DNA of 64,000 bases, from NCBI GenBank assembly GCA_947455205.1, contig CANGNF010000013.1, positions 51,109-115,108 of the forward strand. The letters run 5' to 3'. This document shows, in pieces, positions 16,316-25,120 of this stretch. Under the pieces are notes generated by a model. That model was not told the origin of the DNA and did not search any database. It saw only the letters and a program-made list of their open reading frames with translations. This DNA is from Acetobacteraceae bacterium (GTDB lineage Bacteria; Pseudomonadota; Alphaproteobacteria; Acetobacterales; Acetobacteraceae). A program made the translations under genes and the position numbers. Position 1 is the first letter of the stretch. Each line of letters starts with the position of its first letter.

Positions 16316-17728
16316 ATGTCCGAGACCATGTTCGAGAAGATCTGGCAGAAGCATCGCGTGCTGGACCGCGATGACGGCCAGACGCTGCTGTATGTGGACA
16401 CCCACCTGCTGCATGACGGCGGCGCCACCGCTTTCGACTTCATCCGCAACCGCGGCCTGAAGCCGCGCGCGCCGGAGCGGATCTTCGCCACGCCCGACCA
16501 CTATGTCTCCACCAGCACGCGCAAGGTGGAGGAGATCGAGGATCCGCGCCATCGCGAGATGGTGGAGAAGCTGGACCGCAACACGCGGGAGTTCGGCATC
16601 AAGCAGTTCGGCCTGGGCACGGAAGGCCAGGGCATCGTGCATGTGATGGGGCCGGAGCAGGGGCTCTCGCAGCCGGGCATCCTGCTGGTGTGCGGTGACA
16701 GCCATACCAGTACGCATGGTGCGGTGGGCGCGCTGGCCTTCGGCATCGGCAGCACGGAAGTGGCGCATGTGCTGGCGACGCAGACGCTGTGGCAGCGCAA
16801 GCCGAAGACCATGCGTATTCGCGTGGATGGCACGCTCAGCGACCAGGTGACGGGCAAGGATGTGATCCTGGCCATCATAGCGAAGATCGGCGCCGCTGGC
16901 GGGACCGGGCATGTGCTGGAATACACCGGCAGCGCGATCCGTGGGCTTTCCATGGAAGGCCGGCTGACGCTGTGCAACATGAGCATCGAGGGCGGTGGCC
17001 GCGCCGGCATGGTGGCGCCGGACGACACCACTTTCCAGTACCTGGCGGGGCGGCCGCATGCGCCGAAGGGCGCGGCCTGGGATACGGCGCTGGATCGTTG
17101 GCGCGCACTGCCGAGTGCTGATGACGCGGTTTTCGATGCCGAGGTTTCGCTGGATGGCAGCGCCATTCAGCCGATGGTGACCTGGGGCAATTCGCCGGAG
17201 GATGCGCTGCCGATCGATGGCCGCATTCCCGACCCGAGCAAGGCGGTGGATGCCGAGCGGCGCGAGCAGATGGCGCGCATGCTGGTGTACATGGGGCTGG
17301 AGGCGGGGACGCCGCTGAGTGAGGTGGCGGTGGACCGCGTGTTCATCGGCAGTTGCACCAACAGCCGGATCGAGGACATGCGTGCCGCCGCCGCCGTGGC
17401 GAAGGGCCGCAAGGTGGCCGGCAGCGTGCGCGCCTGGGTGGTGCCGGGCAGCGAGGGCGTGAAGCGCCAGGCCGAGGCCGAGGGGCTGCACGACATCTTC
17501 CGCGCCGCGGGCTTTGAGTGGCGCCAGCCTGGGTGTTCGATGTGCCTGGGCACCAATGGCGATATCGCGCAGCCGGGCGAGCGCGTGGCGAGCACCAGCA
17601 ACCGTAACTTCATGGGCCGCCAGGGGCCGGGGGCGCGCACGCATCTGCTGAGCCCGGCGATGGCGGCGGCGGCGGCGATCACCGGCCACTTCACGGATGT
17701 GCGCCGGCTGCTGGCGGGAGAAGCGTGA
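16316..17728 (+). CDS. leuC: 3-isopropylmalate dehydratase large subunit
   Basis: A 470-residue aconitase-superfamily subunit of normal length. CGDSHTSTHGAVG and the [4Fe-4S] cysteines in GSCTNSR and CSMCLG are present. With LeuD it isomerises 2-isopropylmalate to 3-isopropylmalate. The gene starts directly after the amidohydrolase stop and overlaps leuD. The setting in a transporter-linked accessory operon rather than next to leuA or core genes suggests a paralogue that may act on a related alkylmalate; that is inference. Confidence 0.94.
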   Translation: MSETMFEKIWQKHRVLDRDDGQTLLYVDTHLLHDGGATAFDFIRNRGLKPRAPERIFATPDHYVSTSTRKVEEIEDPRHREMVEKLDRNTREFGIKQFGLGTEGQGIVHVMGPEQGLSQPGILLVCGDSHTSTHGAVGALAFGIGSTEVAHVLATQTLWQRKPKTMRIRVDGTLSDQVTGKDVILAIIAKIGAAGGTGHVLEYTGSAIRGLSMEGRLTLCNMSIEGGGRAGMVAPDDTTFQYLAGRPHAPKGAAWDTALDRWRALPSADDAVFDAEVSLDGSAIQPMVTWGNSPEDALPIDGRIPDPSKAVDAERREQMARMLVYMGLEAGTPLSEVAVDRVFIGSCTNSRIEDMRAAAAVAKGRKVAGSVRAWVVPGSEGVKRQAEAEGLHDIFRAAGFEWRQPGCSMCLGTNGDIAQPGERVASTSNRNFMGRQGPGARTHLLSPAMAAAAAITGHFTDVRRLLAGEA

Positions 17729-18330
17729 TGGAAGCGTTCCGGACCCTCGACGCCGTGGCGGTGCCGCTGCCGCGGCCGAACATCGACACCGACCAGATCA
17801 TTCCCGCGCGCTTCCTCAGCCGCCCGCGGGAGGTGGACCACGCCGGCTTCCTGTTCCACGACGCGCGCCGGCTGCCGGATGGCGAGCAGGACCCGGAATT
17901 CGCGCTGAACACCGAGGCGTGGCGCAATGCGCGCATCGTGGTGGCCGGCAAGAACTTCGCCTGCGGTTCCTCGCGTGAAGCGGCGGTGTGGGCGTTGTTC
18001 GATGCCGGCTTCCGCTGCGCCATCGCGCCCAGCTTCGGCGATATCTTCAGCAACAACGGCATGAAGAACGGCCTGCTGCCGGTGGTGCTGCCGGCCGATG
18101 TGGTCGAGGCGATCATCGCCCAGGTGGAGGCCGACCCCGGTGCGCGCATCCAGGTGGATCTGCCGGCGCAGACGGTGACGGCACCGGATGGCAGCGTGCA
18201 TGGCTTCGAGGTTGATCCCTTCGCCAAGCATTGCATGCTGGAAGGGCTGGACGAGATCGGCCTGACGCAAAGCTACGAAGAAGAAATTGCGGCCTTCGAG
18301 CGCCGCTTCGGCAGGGAAAACGTGCGTTGA
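17728..18330 (+). CDS. leuD: 3-isopropylmalate dehydratase small subunit
   Basis: A 200-residue subunit of normal length, with [13 protein letters not shown] (about 18-30) and [15 protein letters not shown] (about 75-89), the swivelling-domain motifs. ATG 17728 overlaps the leuC stop (TGATG) and has GGAG seven bases upstream. A GTG one codon earlier is possible. It forms the isomerase with LeuC. Confidence 0.95.
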   Translation: MEAFRTLDAVAVPLPRPNIDTDQIIPARFLSRPREVDHAGFLFHDARRLPDGEQDPEFALNTEAWRNARIVVAGKNFACGSSREAAVWALFDAGFRCAIAPSFGDIFSNNGMKNGLLPVVLPADVVEAIIAQVEADPGARIQVDLPAQTVTAPDGSVHGFEVDPFAKHCMLEGLDEIGLTQSYEEEIAAFERRFGRENVR

Positions 18331-19409
18331 AAATAGCTGTTCTCGGCGGTGATGGCATCGGGCCGGAAGTCACCGCGCAATCGGTCAAGGCGCTGCGCGC
18401 CGTCTCCGCCAACAGCGGCCCGCAATTCGAGATGGCGGAGGCGCTGATCGGCGACGCCGCCTACGACAAGTTCGGCGACCCGCTGCCGGCCAGCACGCTG
18501 GAGATGGCGGGTAAGGCGGATGCGATCCTGTTCGGCGCCGCAGGCACCTATGAGAGCGACCTGCGCCCGGCGGAATCGCGTGGTGGGCATGGGCTGCTGC
18601 GGCTGCGCAAGCACCTGGACCTCTACGCCAATTTCCGGCCGTGCTTCGCCTTCCCGGAACTCATCGGGGCTTCCACGCTGAAGCGCGAGGCGATCGAGGG
18701 CGTGGACCTAGTGGTGCTGCGCGAGCTGACCGGCGACATCTATTTCGGCACGCCGCGCGGCGTCAGCCGCGATGCCGATGGCCAGCGCGTCGGCATCAAC
18801 ACCATGCGCTACACCGAAGGCGAAATCCGCCGGGTGCTGCATGCCGGCTTCAAGGCCGCGCGCATGCGGCGGCGCAAGCTGTGCAGCGTGGACAAGGCGA
18901 ACGTGCTGGAGACCAGCCAGCTGTGGCGCGAAGTCGCGATCGAGGTGTCGCGCGACTACCCGGATGTGGAGCTGAAGCACGAATACGTCGACGCGATGGC
19001 GATGCACCTGATCCGCCGCCCGCGCGACTTCGACGTGATCGTCACCGGCAACATCTTCGGCGACATCCTGTCCGATGCCGCCGCGATGCTGACGGGCTCC
19101 ATCGGCATGCTGCCGTCTGCCTCGCTGGGCGAGGGTGGGCGCGGGCTGTATGAGCCGGTGCATGGCTCGGCGCCGGACATCACCGGCAAGGATATGGCCA
19201 ATCCGCTGGCCAGCATCCTCTCCACCGCCATGATGCTGCGGCATTCCGGCGGCATGGAGGCCGAGGCGCAGCTGGTGGAACGCGCGGTGCGCCAGGTGCT
19301 GGCCGATGGCTACCGCACCGGCGACATCATGGAAGCCGGCGCGACGCGGCTGGGTTGTGACGCCATGGGCGACGCCGTCGCCACCGCCATCCTCAAGCTG
19401 AAGGGCTAG
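18327..19409 (+). CDS. leuB: 3-isopropylmalate dehydrogenase
   Basis: A 360-residue NAD-dependent beta-decarboxylating dehydrogenase. GGDGIGPEV is at the N-terminus, the substrate arginines lie in [17 protein letters not shown], and the metal-site aspartates are in [10 protein letters not shown] and [15 protein letters not shown]. The start is a TTG at 18327 that overlaps the leuD stop (TTGA), with AGGGAA about ten bases upstream; no ATG or GTG gives a sensible N-terminus. It oxidises and decarboxylates 3-isopropylmalate or a close analogue. Confidence 0.93.
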   Translation: MKIAVLGGDGIGPEVTAQSVKALRAVSANSGPQFEMAEALIGDAAYDKFGDPLPASTLEMAGKADAILFGAAGTYESDLRPAESRGGHGLLRLRKHLDLYANFRPCFAFPELIGASTLKREAIEGVDLVVLRELTGDIYFGTPRGVSRDADGQRVGINTMRYTEGEIRRVLHAGFKAARMRRRKLCSVDKANVLETSQLWREVAIEVSRDYPDVELKHEYVDAMAMHLIRRPRDFDVIVTGNIFGDILSDAAAMLTGSIGMLPSASLGEGGRGLYEPVHGSAPDITGKDMANPLASILSTAMMLRHSGGMEAEAQLVERAVRQVLADGYRTGDIMEAGATRLGCDAMGDAVATAILKLKG

Positions 19410-19413
19410 CACC

Positions 19414-20370
19414 ATGCTGGGTCGTCGCGCGTTGCTCGCCTCCACGCTGGCGGCCCCCGCCCTGGCGCAGGAAGCCTGGCCGAGCCGGACCATTCGCTTC
19501 GTCGTCGCCTTCGCCGCCGGTGGTGCCGCGGACACGGCGGCGCGGGCGGTGGGGCAGAAGATCCAGGAGATCCTGGGCCAGTCCGTCGTCATCGAGAACC
19601 GCACCGGCGGCAATGCGGTGGTGGCGGAAAGCGCCATCATGCAGTCGCCGCGCGACGGCTACACCTTCCTGGTGGATGCGGCGAACCAGTTGACCAACCC
19701 CGTGCTGATGCATCCGCCGCCGTTCGACTACCGGCAGGACTTCATCCCGGTCAGCCAGATCTGCGACTTTCCGCAGGTCATCGCGGTGAAGCACGACTTC
19801 CCGGCCAAGGACATCCACGAGTTCGTCGCCTACATGCGCGCCAACCCCAACAAGGTCAGCTGGGGCACGCCGCCGGCCGCCGGCATGGCGCACCTGGCGG
19901 GCGAGGAATTCGGCCGGCGCGTTGGCGTGCGCTGGCTGCACACGCCGTATCGTGGCGGTGCGGATGCGGCGCGCGACATCGCCGCCGGCGTGATCGACAG
20001 CGTGCTGATCACCACCAACTCCATCCGTCCGCCGGTGCAGGCGGGGCGGGCGCGGATATTGGCCGTCACCAGCAGCCAGCGGGTGCCGACGCTGCCGGAT
20101 GTGCCGACCATCAGCGAGTCGGTGGCGCCGGGCTTCGACATGAACGACTGGAACGGGCTGTTCGCCGCGAAGGGCGTGCCGATGGAGATCTGCCGCAAGC
20201 TGGCCGCCGCCAATGCGGAGGCCTGCCGCGATGCCGGCGTGCGCCAGCGGATGGACGCCGCCGGCGCGATCATGTCCGGCAGCACGCCGGAGGGCTTCTC
20301 CGCCTTCCTGGAAAAGCTGCGCGGGCCGGTGGAGCAGGTGATCCGCGCCGCCGGCATCAGCCTGGGCTGA
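19414..20370 (+). CDS. Tripartite tricarboxylate transporter substrate-binding protein (Bug/TctC family)
   Basis: A 318-residue periplasmic binding protein. It has a short signal (RRALLASTLAAPALAQ), then WPSRTIRFVVAFAAGGAAD and VIENRTGGNAVVAESA. It starts four bases after leuB and is clearly part of that operon. It suggests that the operon's substrate is an imported carboxylate. The membrane permease subunits must be encoded elsewhere, if used at all. Confidence 0.92.
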   Translation: MLGRRALLASTLAAPALAQEAWPSRTIRFVVAFAAGGAADTAARAVGQKIQEILGQSVVIENRTGGNAVVAESAIMQSPRDGYTFLVDAANQLTNPVLMHPPPFDYRQDFIPVSQICDFPQVIAVKHDFPAKDIHEFVAYMRANPNKVSWGTPPAAGMAHLAGEEFGRRVGVRWLHTPYRGGADAARDIAAGVIDSVLITTNSIRPPVQAGRARILAVTSSQRVPTLPDVPTISESVAPGFDMNDWNGLFAAKGVPMEICRKLAAANAEACRDAGVRQRMDAAGAIMSGSTPEGFSAFLEKLRGPVEQVIRAAGISLG

Positions 20371-20375
20371 GGCGC

Positions 20376-21446
20376 CTATTCGGCCGCCGCGCGCTGCGCC
20401 GGCGGCCGGAAGGCGGGGATCACCCGCTCGGCGAAGAGCCGCAGGCTGTTCATGGTCTTCTCGTGCCCGTAGTAGGGCGGGTAGTGCAGCAGCAGGCTGG
20501 TCATGCCGGTGCGGGCCTGCAGCGCGCGCAGCTTGGCGGTCACCGTCTCGGCGCTGCCATGCAGCAGCGTGGTGTTCAGCAGGTCGTCATAGGTGACGGC
20601 GCTGCCTTTTTCGGAGACGCTGCCGAGGTAGCCGCTGGTGCCGCTGCCGCCGAAATGCAGGATGTGGCGCAGGATGTGCTCCTCGGTATCGGCGCGGGCC
20701 TCGGCGTCGGTTTCCCCCACATAGACCATGCGGGCGATGTCGATGTTGCCGGCGGCGGGGTTGTGGCGCTGCGGCGCCGGTGCCTCGGCGAGCGCGGCGC
20801 GGTACAGCGCGCATTGCGCCGCCAGCGTCTCGGTGCCCGGCAGCGTGCTCAGCATCAGGCCGAAGCCGTTGCGCCCGGCATAGCCGATGGAACGGTCGGT
20901 GCCGCCGGCCATGTAGAGCGGCGGGTGCGGCAGCTGGATCGGCACCGGCAGCATCTCGTACTGGCCCTCGACGACGCCCTGGTAGTACTTGCCCTTGTGG
21001 GTCCAGCGCCGGCGATGGAAGGCGTCGAACATCAGCCGCACGGATTCCTCGACGATGTCGCGGCGGCTGTCGAAATCCTTGCCCAGCCCCTCGAACTCAT
21101 AGGGCCGGTAGCCGCTGCCGATGCCCAGCCGCACGCGGCCGTTGGACAGCACATCGACGAAGGCGGTGTTCTCCACCACGCGGATCGGGTCGTACAGCGG
21201 CAGGGTGATGACGCCGGCGGCCAGGTTGATGCGCGTGGTCCGCGCCGCCAGGTAGGCCATGAAGGCGAAGCAGTCCGGCATGATGCCGTAGTTGGTGCTG
21301 AAGTGGTGCTCGGCGATCCAGGCGGTGTCGTAGCCCAGCGCCTCCGCACGGATGATCTCGTCCGTGGTGCGGGCGTGCACGGCCTGGTGCGGATAGGGTT
21401 CCTCCACCGGGTTCGGGTGGCTGGTGACGAGGATACCGAATTCCAT
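20376..21446 (-). CDS. LLM-class flavin-dependent oxidoreductase (luciferase-like)
   Basis: A 356-residue luciferase-like (beta/alpha)8 protein. MEFGILV, TAWIAEHHFSTNYG, GIGSGYRPYEFEGLG and the PPLYMAGGTD segment are characteristic. These enzymes use FMNH2 from a partner reductase to oxygenate diverse substrates. ATG 21446 has GGGAG about six bases upstream. It is the last gene of a minus-strand operon with a PEP-mutase family protein, a TauD-like dioxygenase and a Bug receptor. It converges on the leu-linked operon with a five-base gap and no visible terminator. Confidence 0.88.
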   Translation of the reverse strand: MEFGILVTSHPNPVEEPYPHQAVHARTTDEIIRAEALGYDTAWIAEHHFSTNYGIMPDCFAFMAYLAARTTRINLAAGVITLPLYDPIRVVENTAFVDVLSNGRVRLGIGSGYRPYEFEGLGKDFDSRRDIVEESVRLMFDAFHRRRWTHKGKYYQGVVEGQYEMLPVPIQLPHPPLYMAGGTDRSIGYAGRNGFGLMLSTLPGTETLAAQCALYRAALAEAPAPQRHNPAAGNIDIARMVYVGETDAEARADTEEHILRHILHFGGSGTSGYLGSVSEKGSAVTYDDLLNTTLLHGSAETVTAKLRALQARTGMTSLLLHYPPYYGHEKTMNSLRLFAERVIPAFRPPAQRAAAE

Positions 21447-21484
21447 GTTTCGCTCCCGCTGGATTTTGCCGGGAGTGTAGCGGT

Positions 21485-22447
21485 TCAGCCGCCGCGCAAC
21501 AGGCCCTGCGCGGCGGCGCGCGCCCATTTGGCGTCCTCCCGCGCCAGCAGCGCGGCGAAGCGGGCGGGCGGTTCCACCTGGCCGTCCATGCCCATCTCGC
21601 GCAGGCGGGCCTGCATGCCGGGGTCTGCCGCGGCACCGATGATGGCGGCGGCCAGGCGCTGGGTGATGGCCTCCGGCAGGCCCGGCGGGGCGAACATGCC
21701 GTACCAGCCGGGGTGGTCGTAGTCCGCCAGGCCCGCCGCCTGCGCCAGGCTGGGCACGCCGGGCAGCAGCGGCGAGGGTTCCGCATTGGCGATGCCGATG
21801 ATCCGCAGCCGGCCGCTGCCCATCTGCGCGCGGGCGGATTCCGGGCTGGAATACGCCAGCGAGAGGTGGCCGGCCATGACGTCGGGCAGCATCGGCCCGG
21901 CGCCACGATAGGGCACTTCCGTCATCACCAACCCGGCCTGGCGTGCGAAGTCCTGGCCGGCGAAGCTGTTGGCGGCCGTGGTGGTGCCGTAGCTCAGGCG
22001 GCCGGGGTTGGCGCGGGCATAGGCGACCATGCCGGCCGCGTCCTGGAAGGGCGCCGAGGCGCTGGCCACCAGCACCACCGGAAAGCGCGAGAGCAGCACC
22101 ACCGGCGTGAAGTCCCGCACGGGGTGGAAGGGCAGGTTGGGCACGGTGTAGCGCAGCGGCACATGGCCGCTGGTGACCACCAGCAGCAGGTAGCCATCGG
22201 GTTCCGCGCGGGCGACGGCGTCGCTGCCGACCACGCCGTTGCCGCCGGGGCGGTTCTCCACCAGCAACTGCTGGCCGAGGGCCGGGCGCGATGCCTCGGC
22301 CAGGCTGCGGGTGACCAGGTCGGTGCCGCCGCCGGGGCTGTAGGGCACGATGATGCGGATGGGCCGGCTGGGCCAGGCTTCCTGCGCCTGGGCCGCGGCC
22401 GCGCTGGCCAGCAGCGCCGCCAGCGCGCGGCGGCTCAGGCCGCCCAT
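21485..22447 (-). CDS. Tripartite tricarboxylate transporter substrate-binding protein (Bug/TctC family)
   Basis: A 320-residue receptor with a signal peptide (LSRRALAALLASAAAAQA) and the motifs WPSRPIRIIVPYSPGGGTD and VENRPGGNGVVGSDA. The start overlaps the end of the TauD-like gene by 13 bases, so translation is coupled. It is one of five such receptors in the window; the ligand is unknown. Confidence 0.92.
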   Translation of the reverse strand: MGGLSRRALAALLASAAAAQAQEAWPSRPIRIIVPYSPGGGTDLVTRSLAEASRPALGQQLLVENRPGGNGVVGSDAVARAEPDGYLLLVVTSGHVPLRYTVPNLPFHPVRDFTPVVLLSRFPVVLVASASAPFQDAAGMVAYARANPGRLSYGTTTAANSFAGQDFARQAGLVMTEVPYRGAGPMLPDVMAGHLSLAYSSPESARAQMGSGRLRIIGIANAEPSPLLPGVPSLAQAAGLADYDHPGWYGMFAPPGLPEAITQRLAAAIIGAAADPGMQARLREMGMDGQVEPPARFAALLAREDAKWARAAAQGLLRGG

Positions 22448-23517
22448 GTCATGCCCAGCGCGGCGGCCTGGCGGCGTTCATAGCCCTGCTTCTCGGCGTT
22501 CCAGTCCTGGCCGCGGATGCCGCCGCGCACCGCGCCGGGTTCGCAGGATTTGTACGGCTCCACCCAGCCGGGCGGCAGGCGGCGGCTGTTCGGCGGGGCC
22601 AGCCACAGCCGGTACAGCAGGCGGCGCTTCTCGGGTTCGTCGTGGTCCTCGAATTCGGTGCGGCTGTGCAGCGTGGTGTGGTTGTGCAGCAGTTGCATGT
22701 CGCCGGGCTGCAGGAAGAACGGGTACATCAGCGCGGGGCGACGCACCACGGCGTCCAGCAGGTCCAGCGCCTCGCGCTGGCGCGCGTTCAGCTGTGGCAC
22801 GCCGGGCAGCTTCTGCGCCTGTTCCACCCGGTTGCGGACCCAGCGGCCGAACAGCCGGTCCTCGGCCACGCCATAGATCGGGCAGGTGAAGTGCGGCGCC
22901 TCGCCCGGTGCCTGTTCCGCCTGGCGGCTGTAGTTGAAGGCGCCGTAAAGCAACTCCAGCAACTCGGGCGCCTCGCGCAGCAGGATGTTGTGCGCGGTGA
23001 GAGAGGAGCTGCACATGCTCATGCCGCCGGCGCGCGCCTGATTGTAGCAGGTCAGCACGATCAGGTCGGCGCCGTCGGTGTGGAAGTCCAGCTCGGCATT
23101 GCTGGAATAGCCGCGTCCCGTGGGGCTGCGGTAGTCGGTGCCGATGTTGCGGACCTGGCTGATGTACTGGCTGGCCTTGCTCTGCGGCCGGGCGACGCCG
23201 AGGTGCAGGCCGATGCCCCAGGTCAGGAACTCGAATTCCTGCTCGGAAAGCCCGTCCCGCGGCATGCCGCGCAGCAGGGAGATGCCGCGGCCGTCGAAGG
23301 TCTCGCGTACCGCGGCGCGGATCGGCGCCTCGGCGCGGCCGAGGTCGAATTCCTCCCTGGCGTAGCTGAACAGCGGGCGGGCCGGGTCGTAGGCGCGCTT
23401 GACCGCCGCCAGCAGGTCGGCGCGGGCGGCGTCGTCCAGCTGGAACAGCCAACCGTGGTCGGCGGCCAGGCTGGCCGCGTCCCATTCCGCCGGGGTGCCG
23501 GCGCCGATCGGGCGCAC
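22435..23517 (-). CDS. TauD/TfdA-family Fe(II)/2-oxoglutarate-type dioxygenase
   Basis: A 360-residue protein with the iron motif HTDGAD (about 163-168) and a distal His in LHNHTTLHSRTEF, followed by an Arg-rich strand (KRRLLYRLWLAPPNSR). It resembles clavaminate synthase/TauD-like enzymes that hydroxylate unactivated carbons using 2-oxoglutarate and oxygen. GTG 23517 is chosen because GGAG lies eight bases upstream and only a short gap separates it from the preceding stop at 23523. A longer start at 23583 would overlap that gene by 61 bases. Confidence 0.85.
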   Translation of the reverse strand: MRPIGAGTPAEWDAASLAADHGWLFQLDDAARADLLAAVKRAYDPARPLFSYAREEFDLGRAEAPIRAAVRETFDGRGISLLRGMPRDGLSEQEFEFLTWGIGLHLGVARPQSKASQYISQVRNIGTDYRSPTGRGYSSNAELDFHTDGADLIVLTCYNQARAGGMSMCSSSLTAHNILLREAPELLELLYGAFNYSRQAEQAPGEAPHFTCPIYGVAEDRLFGRWVRNRVEQAQKLPGVPQLNARQREALDLLDAVVRRPALMYPFFLQPGDMQLLHNHTTLHSRTEFEDHDEPEKRRLLYRLWLAPPNSRRLPPGWVEPYKSCEPGAVRGGIRGQDWNAEKQGYERRQAAALGMTWAA

Positions 23518-23522
23518 CGGGG

Positions 23523-24407
23523 CTACTCCGCCGCGGCCTTGTTCTCGAGGGGATCGCGGTACTTGTTGCGGCGGGGCAGCCACTCGTCGGCGCCCATGCG
23601 GTGGAAGATTTCCGCCGGCTTGCCCATGTGCGCGCCGCTTGGGTAGCCCTTGCCGGCCTGGATGCCCTGCAGGACAGCGTCGCAGGCGCCGATGACGGTC
23701 CGCAGCAGCATGCCCGGCAGGATGGTCAGCTTGTAGCCGGCGGCCTCCGCCACCTCCAACGGCACCTCCGGCGTCTTGCCGCCATGGACGATGTTCAGCA
23801 TGCAGGGCCCGCGCACCAGCTTCGGCACCGCTTCCAGCTCCGCCATGGTCTGCATGGCTTCCACGAAGGCCATGTCGGCACCGGCCTCGATGGCCGCATT
23901 GGCGCGGGCGATGGCGTCGTCGAAGCTGGTGACGGCGCGGGCATCGGTGCGGGCGATGATCAGGAAGTCGGGGTTCTGTCGCGCATCGGCGGCGGCGCGG
24001 ATCTTGGCCGCGTAGTCCTCGATGCTAATGACTTCCTTGCCGTCCAGGTGGCCGCAGCGCTTCGGCGTGACCTGGTCCTCGATATGGATGCCGGCGACGC
24101 CCTCGCGTTCGTATTCCTGCACGGTGCGGTAGACGTTCAGCTCGTTGCCGTAGCCGGTATCGGCATCCGCGATGACCGGGATCTTGGTGGCGCGGGCGAT
24201 GCGGCCGGCATTGGCCGTCATCTCGGTCTGGGTGATCAGGCCGTAGTCGGGGAAGCCGAGCGTCGCCGAGGTGCCGGCGCCGGTCATGTAGATGCAGGAG
24301 AAGCCGGCCTGTTCGATCAGCCGGCCGGTGATGCAGTCATAGGCGCCGGGGGCGACGACCATGCGGCCGGATGCGAGCAGGGCGCGCAATTGGGCGGGGC
24401 GGGACAT
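23523..24407 (-). CDS. Isocitrate lyase/phosphoenolpyruvate mutase family protein
   Basis: A 294-residue (beta/alpha)8 enzyme. The family signature KRCGH is present (about 115-119), with the magnesium site DADTGYG (about 83-89) and the HIEDQ strand. The size fits 2-methylisocitrate lyase, oxaloacetate decarboxylase or carboxy-PEP mutase-like enzymes rather than full isocitrate lyase. ATG 24407 has a near-perfect AGGAGG. It is the first gene of the operon that continues with the TauD-like enzyme, a Bug receptor and the LLM oxidoreductase. Confidence 0.88.
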   Translation of the reverse strand: MSRPAQLRALLASGRMVVAPGAYDCITGRLIEQAGFSCIYMTGAGTSATLGFPDYGLITQTEMTANAGRIARATKIPVIADADTGYGNELNVYRTVQEYEREGVAGIHIEDQVTPKRCGHLDGKEVISIEDYAAKIRAAADARQNPDFLIIARTDARAVTSFDDAIARANAAIEAGADMAFVEAMQTMAELEAVPKLVRGPCMLNIVHGGKTPEVPLEVAEAAGYKLTILPGMLLRTVIGACDAVLQGIQAGKGYPSGAHMGKPAEIFHRMGADEWLPRRNKYRDPLENKAAAE

Positions 24408-24460
24408 GCTTGGTTCCTCCTGGCTGTTGGCCCCATGCAAGCACGCGGCCCGCCGGGGCG

Positions 24461-25003
24461 CTACACCGGCTCCAGCGACCGCCGCGCGCCCTCGGGCAGC
24501 GTCACGGCGATGGCGTCGCCGGGATGGACCTCGCCGCCCTGTTCCACCACGGCCATGATGCCGGCCTTGCGGACCAGCTTGCCGTCGGGCGTGCGGTCCA
24601 GCGTTGCCGCCATCAGGCCGGGGGCGAATTTGTTAAGCTGCAGGCAGGGGTTGCGCAGGCCGGTCACGCGCAGCAGCGCCGCCTGGCCCAGCCGCAGCAG
24701 CGTGCCCTGGGGCAGCGCCAGCAGGTCCAGGCCGGATGTCGTCACGTTCTCACCGATGTCGCCGGGCGCCAGGGTGAAGCCCTTGGCGGCCAGCTCCTCG
24801 ATCAGCTCGGCCTGCAGCAGGTGGACCTGGCGCAGGTTGGGCACCGTGGGGTCGCGGGCGACGCGGCTGCGGTGCTTCACCGTGGCGCCGGCATGCGCGT
24901 CCCCGGCCACGCCCAGGCCGGCCAGCAGGGTGATGCTGAGCGCGTTGGGCTTGGAGAAGCGGTGCCGGCCATCCAGGCTGACGGCAATGACCCGGGCGGT
25001 CAT
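24461..25003 (-). CDS. MOSC domain-containing protein
   Basis: A 180-residue protein with the MOSC fold. GDAHAG (about 34-39) lies near the start, followed by RQVHLL, the GDIGENVTTSG loop and RVTGLRNPCLQLNKF, which holds the conserved cysteine. MOSC proteins bind molybdenum cofactor or handle its sulphur ligand. One possible link is to the molybdenum hydroxylase in the same region, but it is not in that operon. The start codon lies inside the first copy of a short repeat. Confidence 0.88.
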   Translation of the reverse strand: MTARVIAVSLDGRHRFSKPNALSITLLAGLGVAGDAHAGATVKHRSRVARDPTVPNLRQVHLLQAELIEELAAKGFTLAPGDIGENVTTSGLDLLALPQGTLLRLGQAALLRVTGLRNPCLQLNKFAPGLMAATLDRTPDGKLVRKAGIMAVVEQGGEVHPGDAIAVTLPEGARRSLEPV

Positions 25004-25120
25004 GGCGTCCGTACCGGCAAGGCGGTCATGCCATTCGCCCGGGCCAGGGCGATCATGCTGTCCGCTCCGGCTGGGCGATCATGCCATTCGCCCGCAGGGC
25101 GATCATGCCATTGCCTGGGC
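24994..25120. repeat. Degenerate tandem repeat of about 25 bases, 4-5 copies
   Basis: The core GGGCGATCATGCCATTCGCCC recurs imperfectly at about 25022, 25047, 25073 and 25097, with a partial copy at 24994. The first copy covers the MOSC start codon and the last covers the MFS stop codon. Partial inverted complementarity (GGGCGA/TCGCCC) means each copy can fold into a hairpin. It fills the gap between the two minus-strand genes. Confidence 0.7.

Noticed and set aside
14504..17689. Very long open frame antisense to the amidohydrolase and leuC genes, continuous with ubiD
   Set aside because: It is the mirror of strongly coding plus-strand genes; its residues are low-complexity His/Arg/Ala-rich and it has no domain. 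Only the part from 14503 downward is ubiD.
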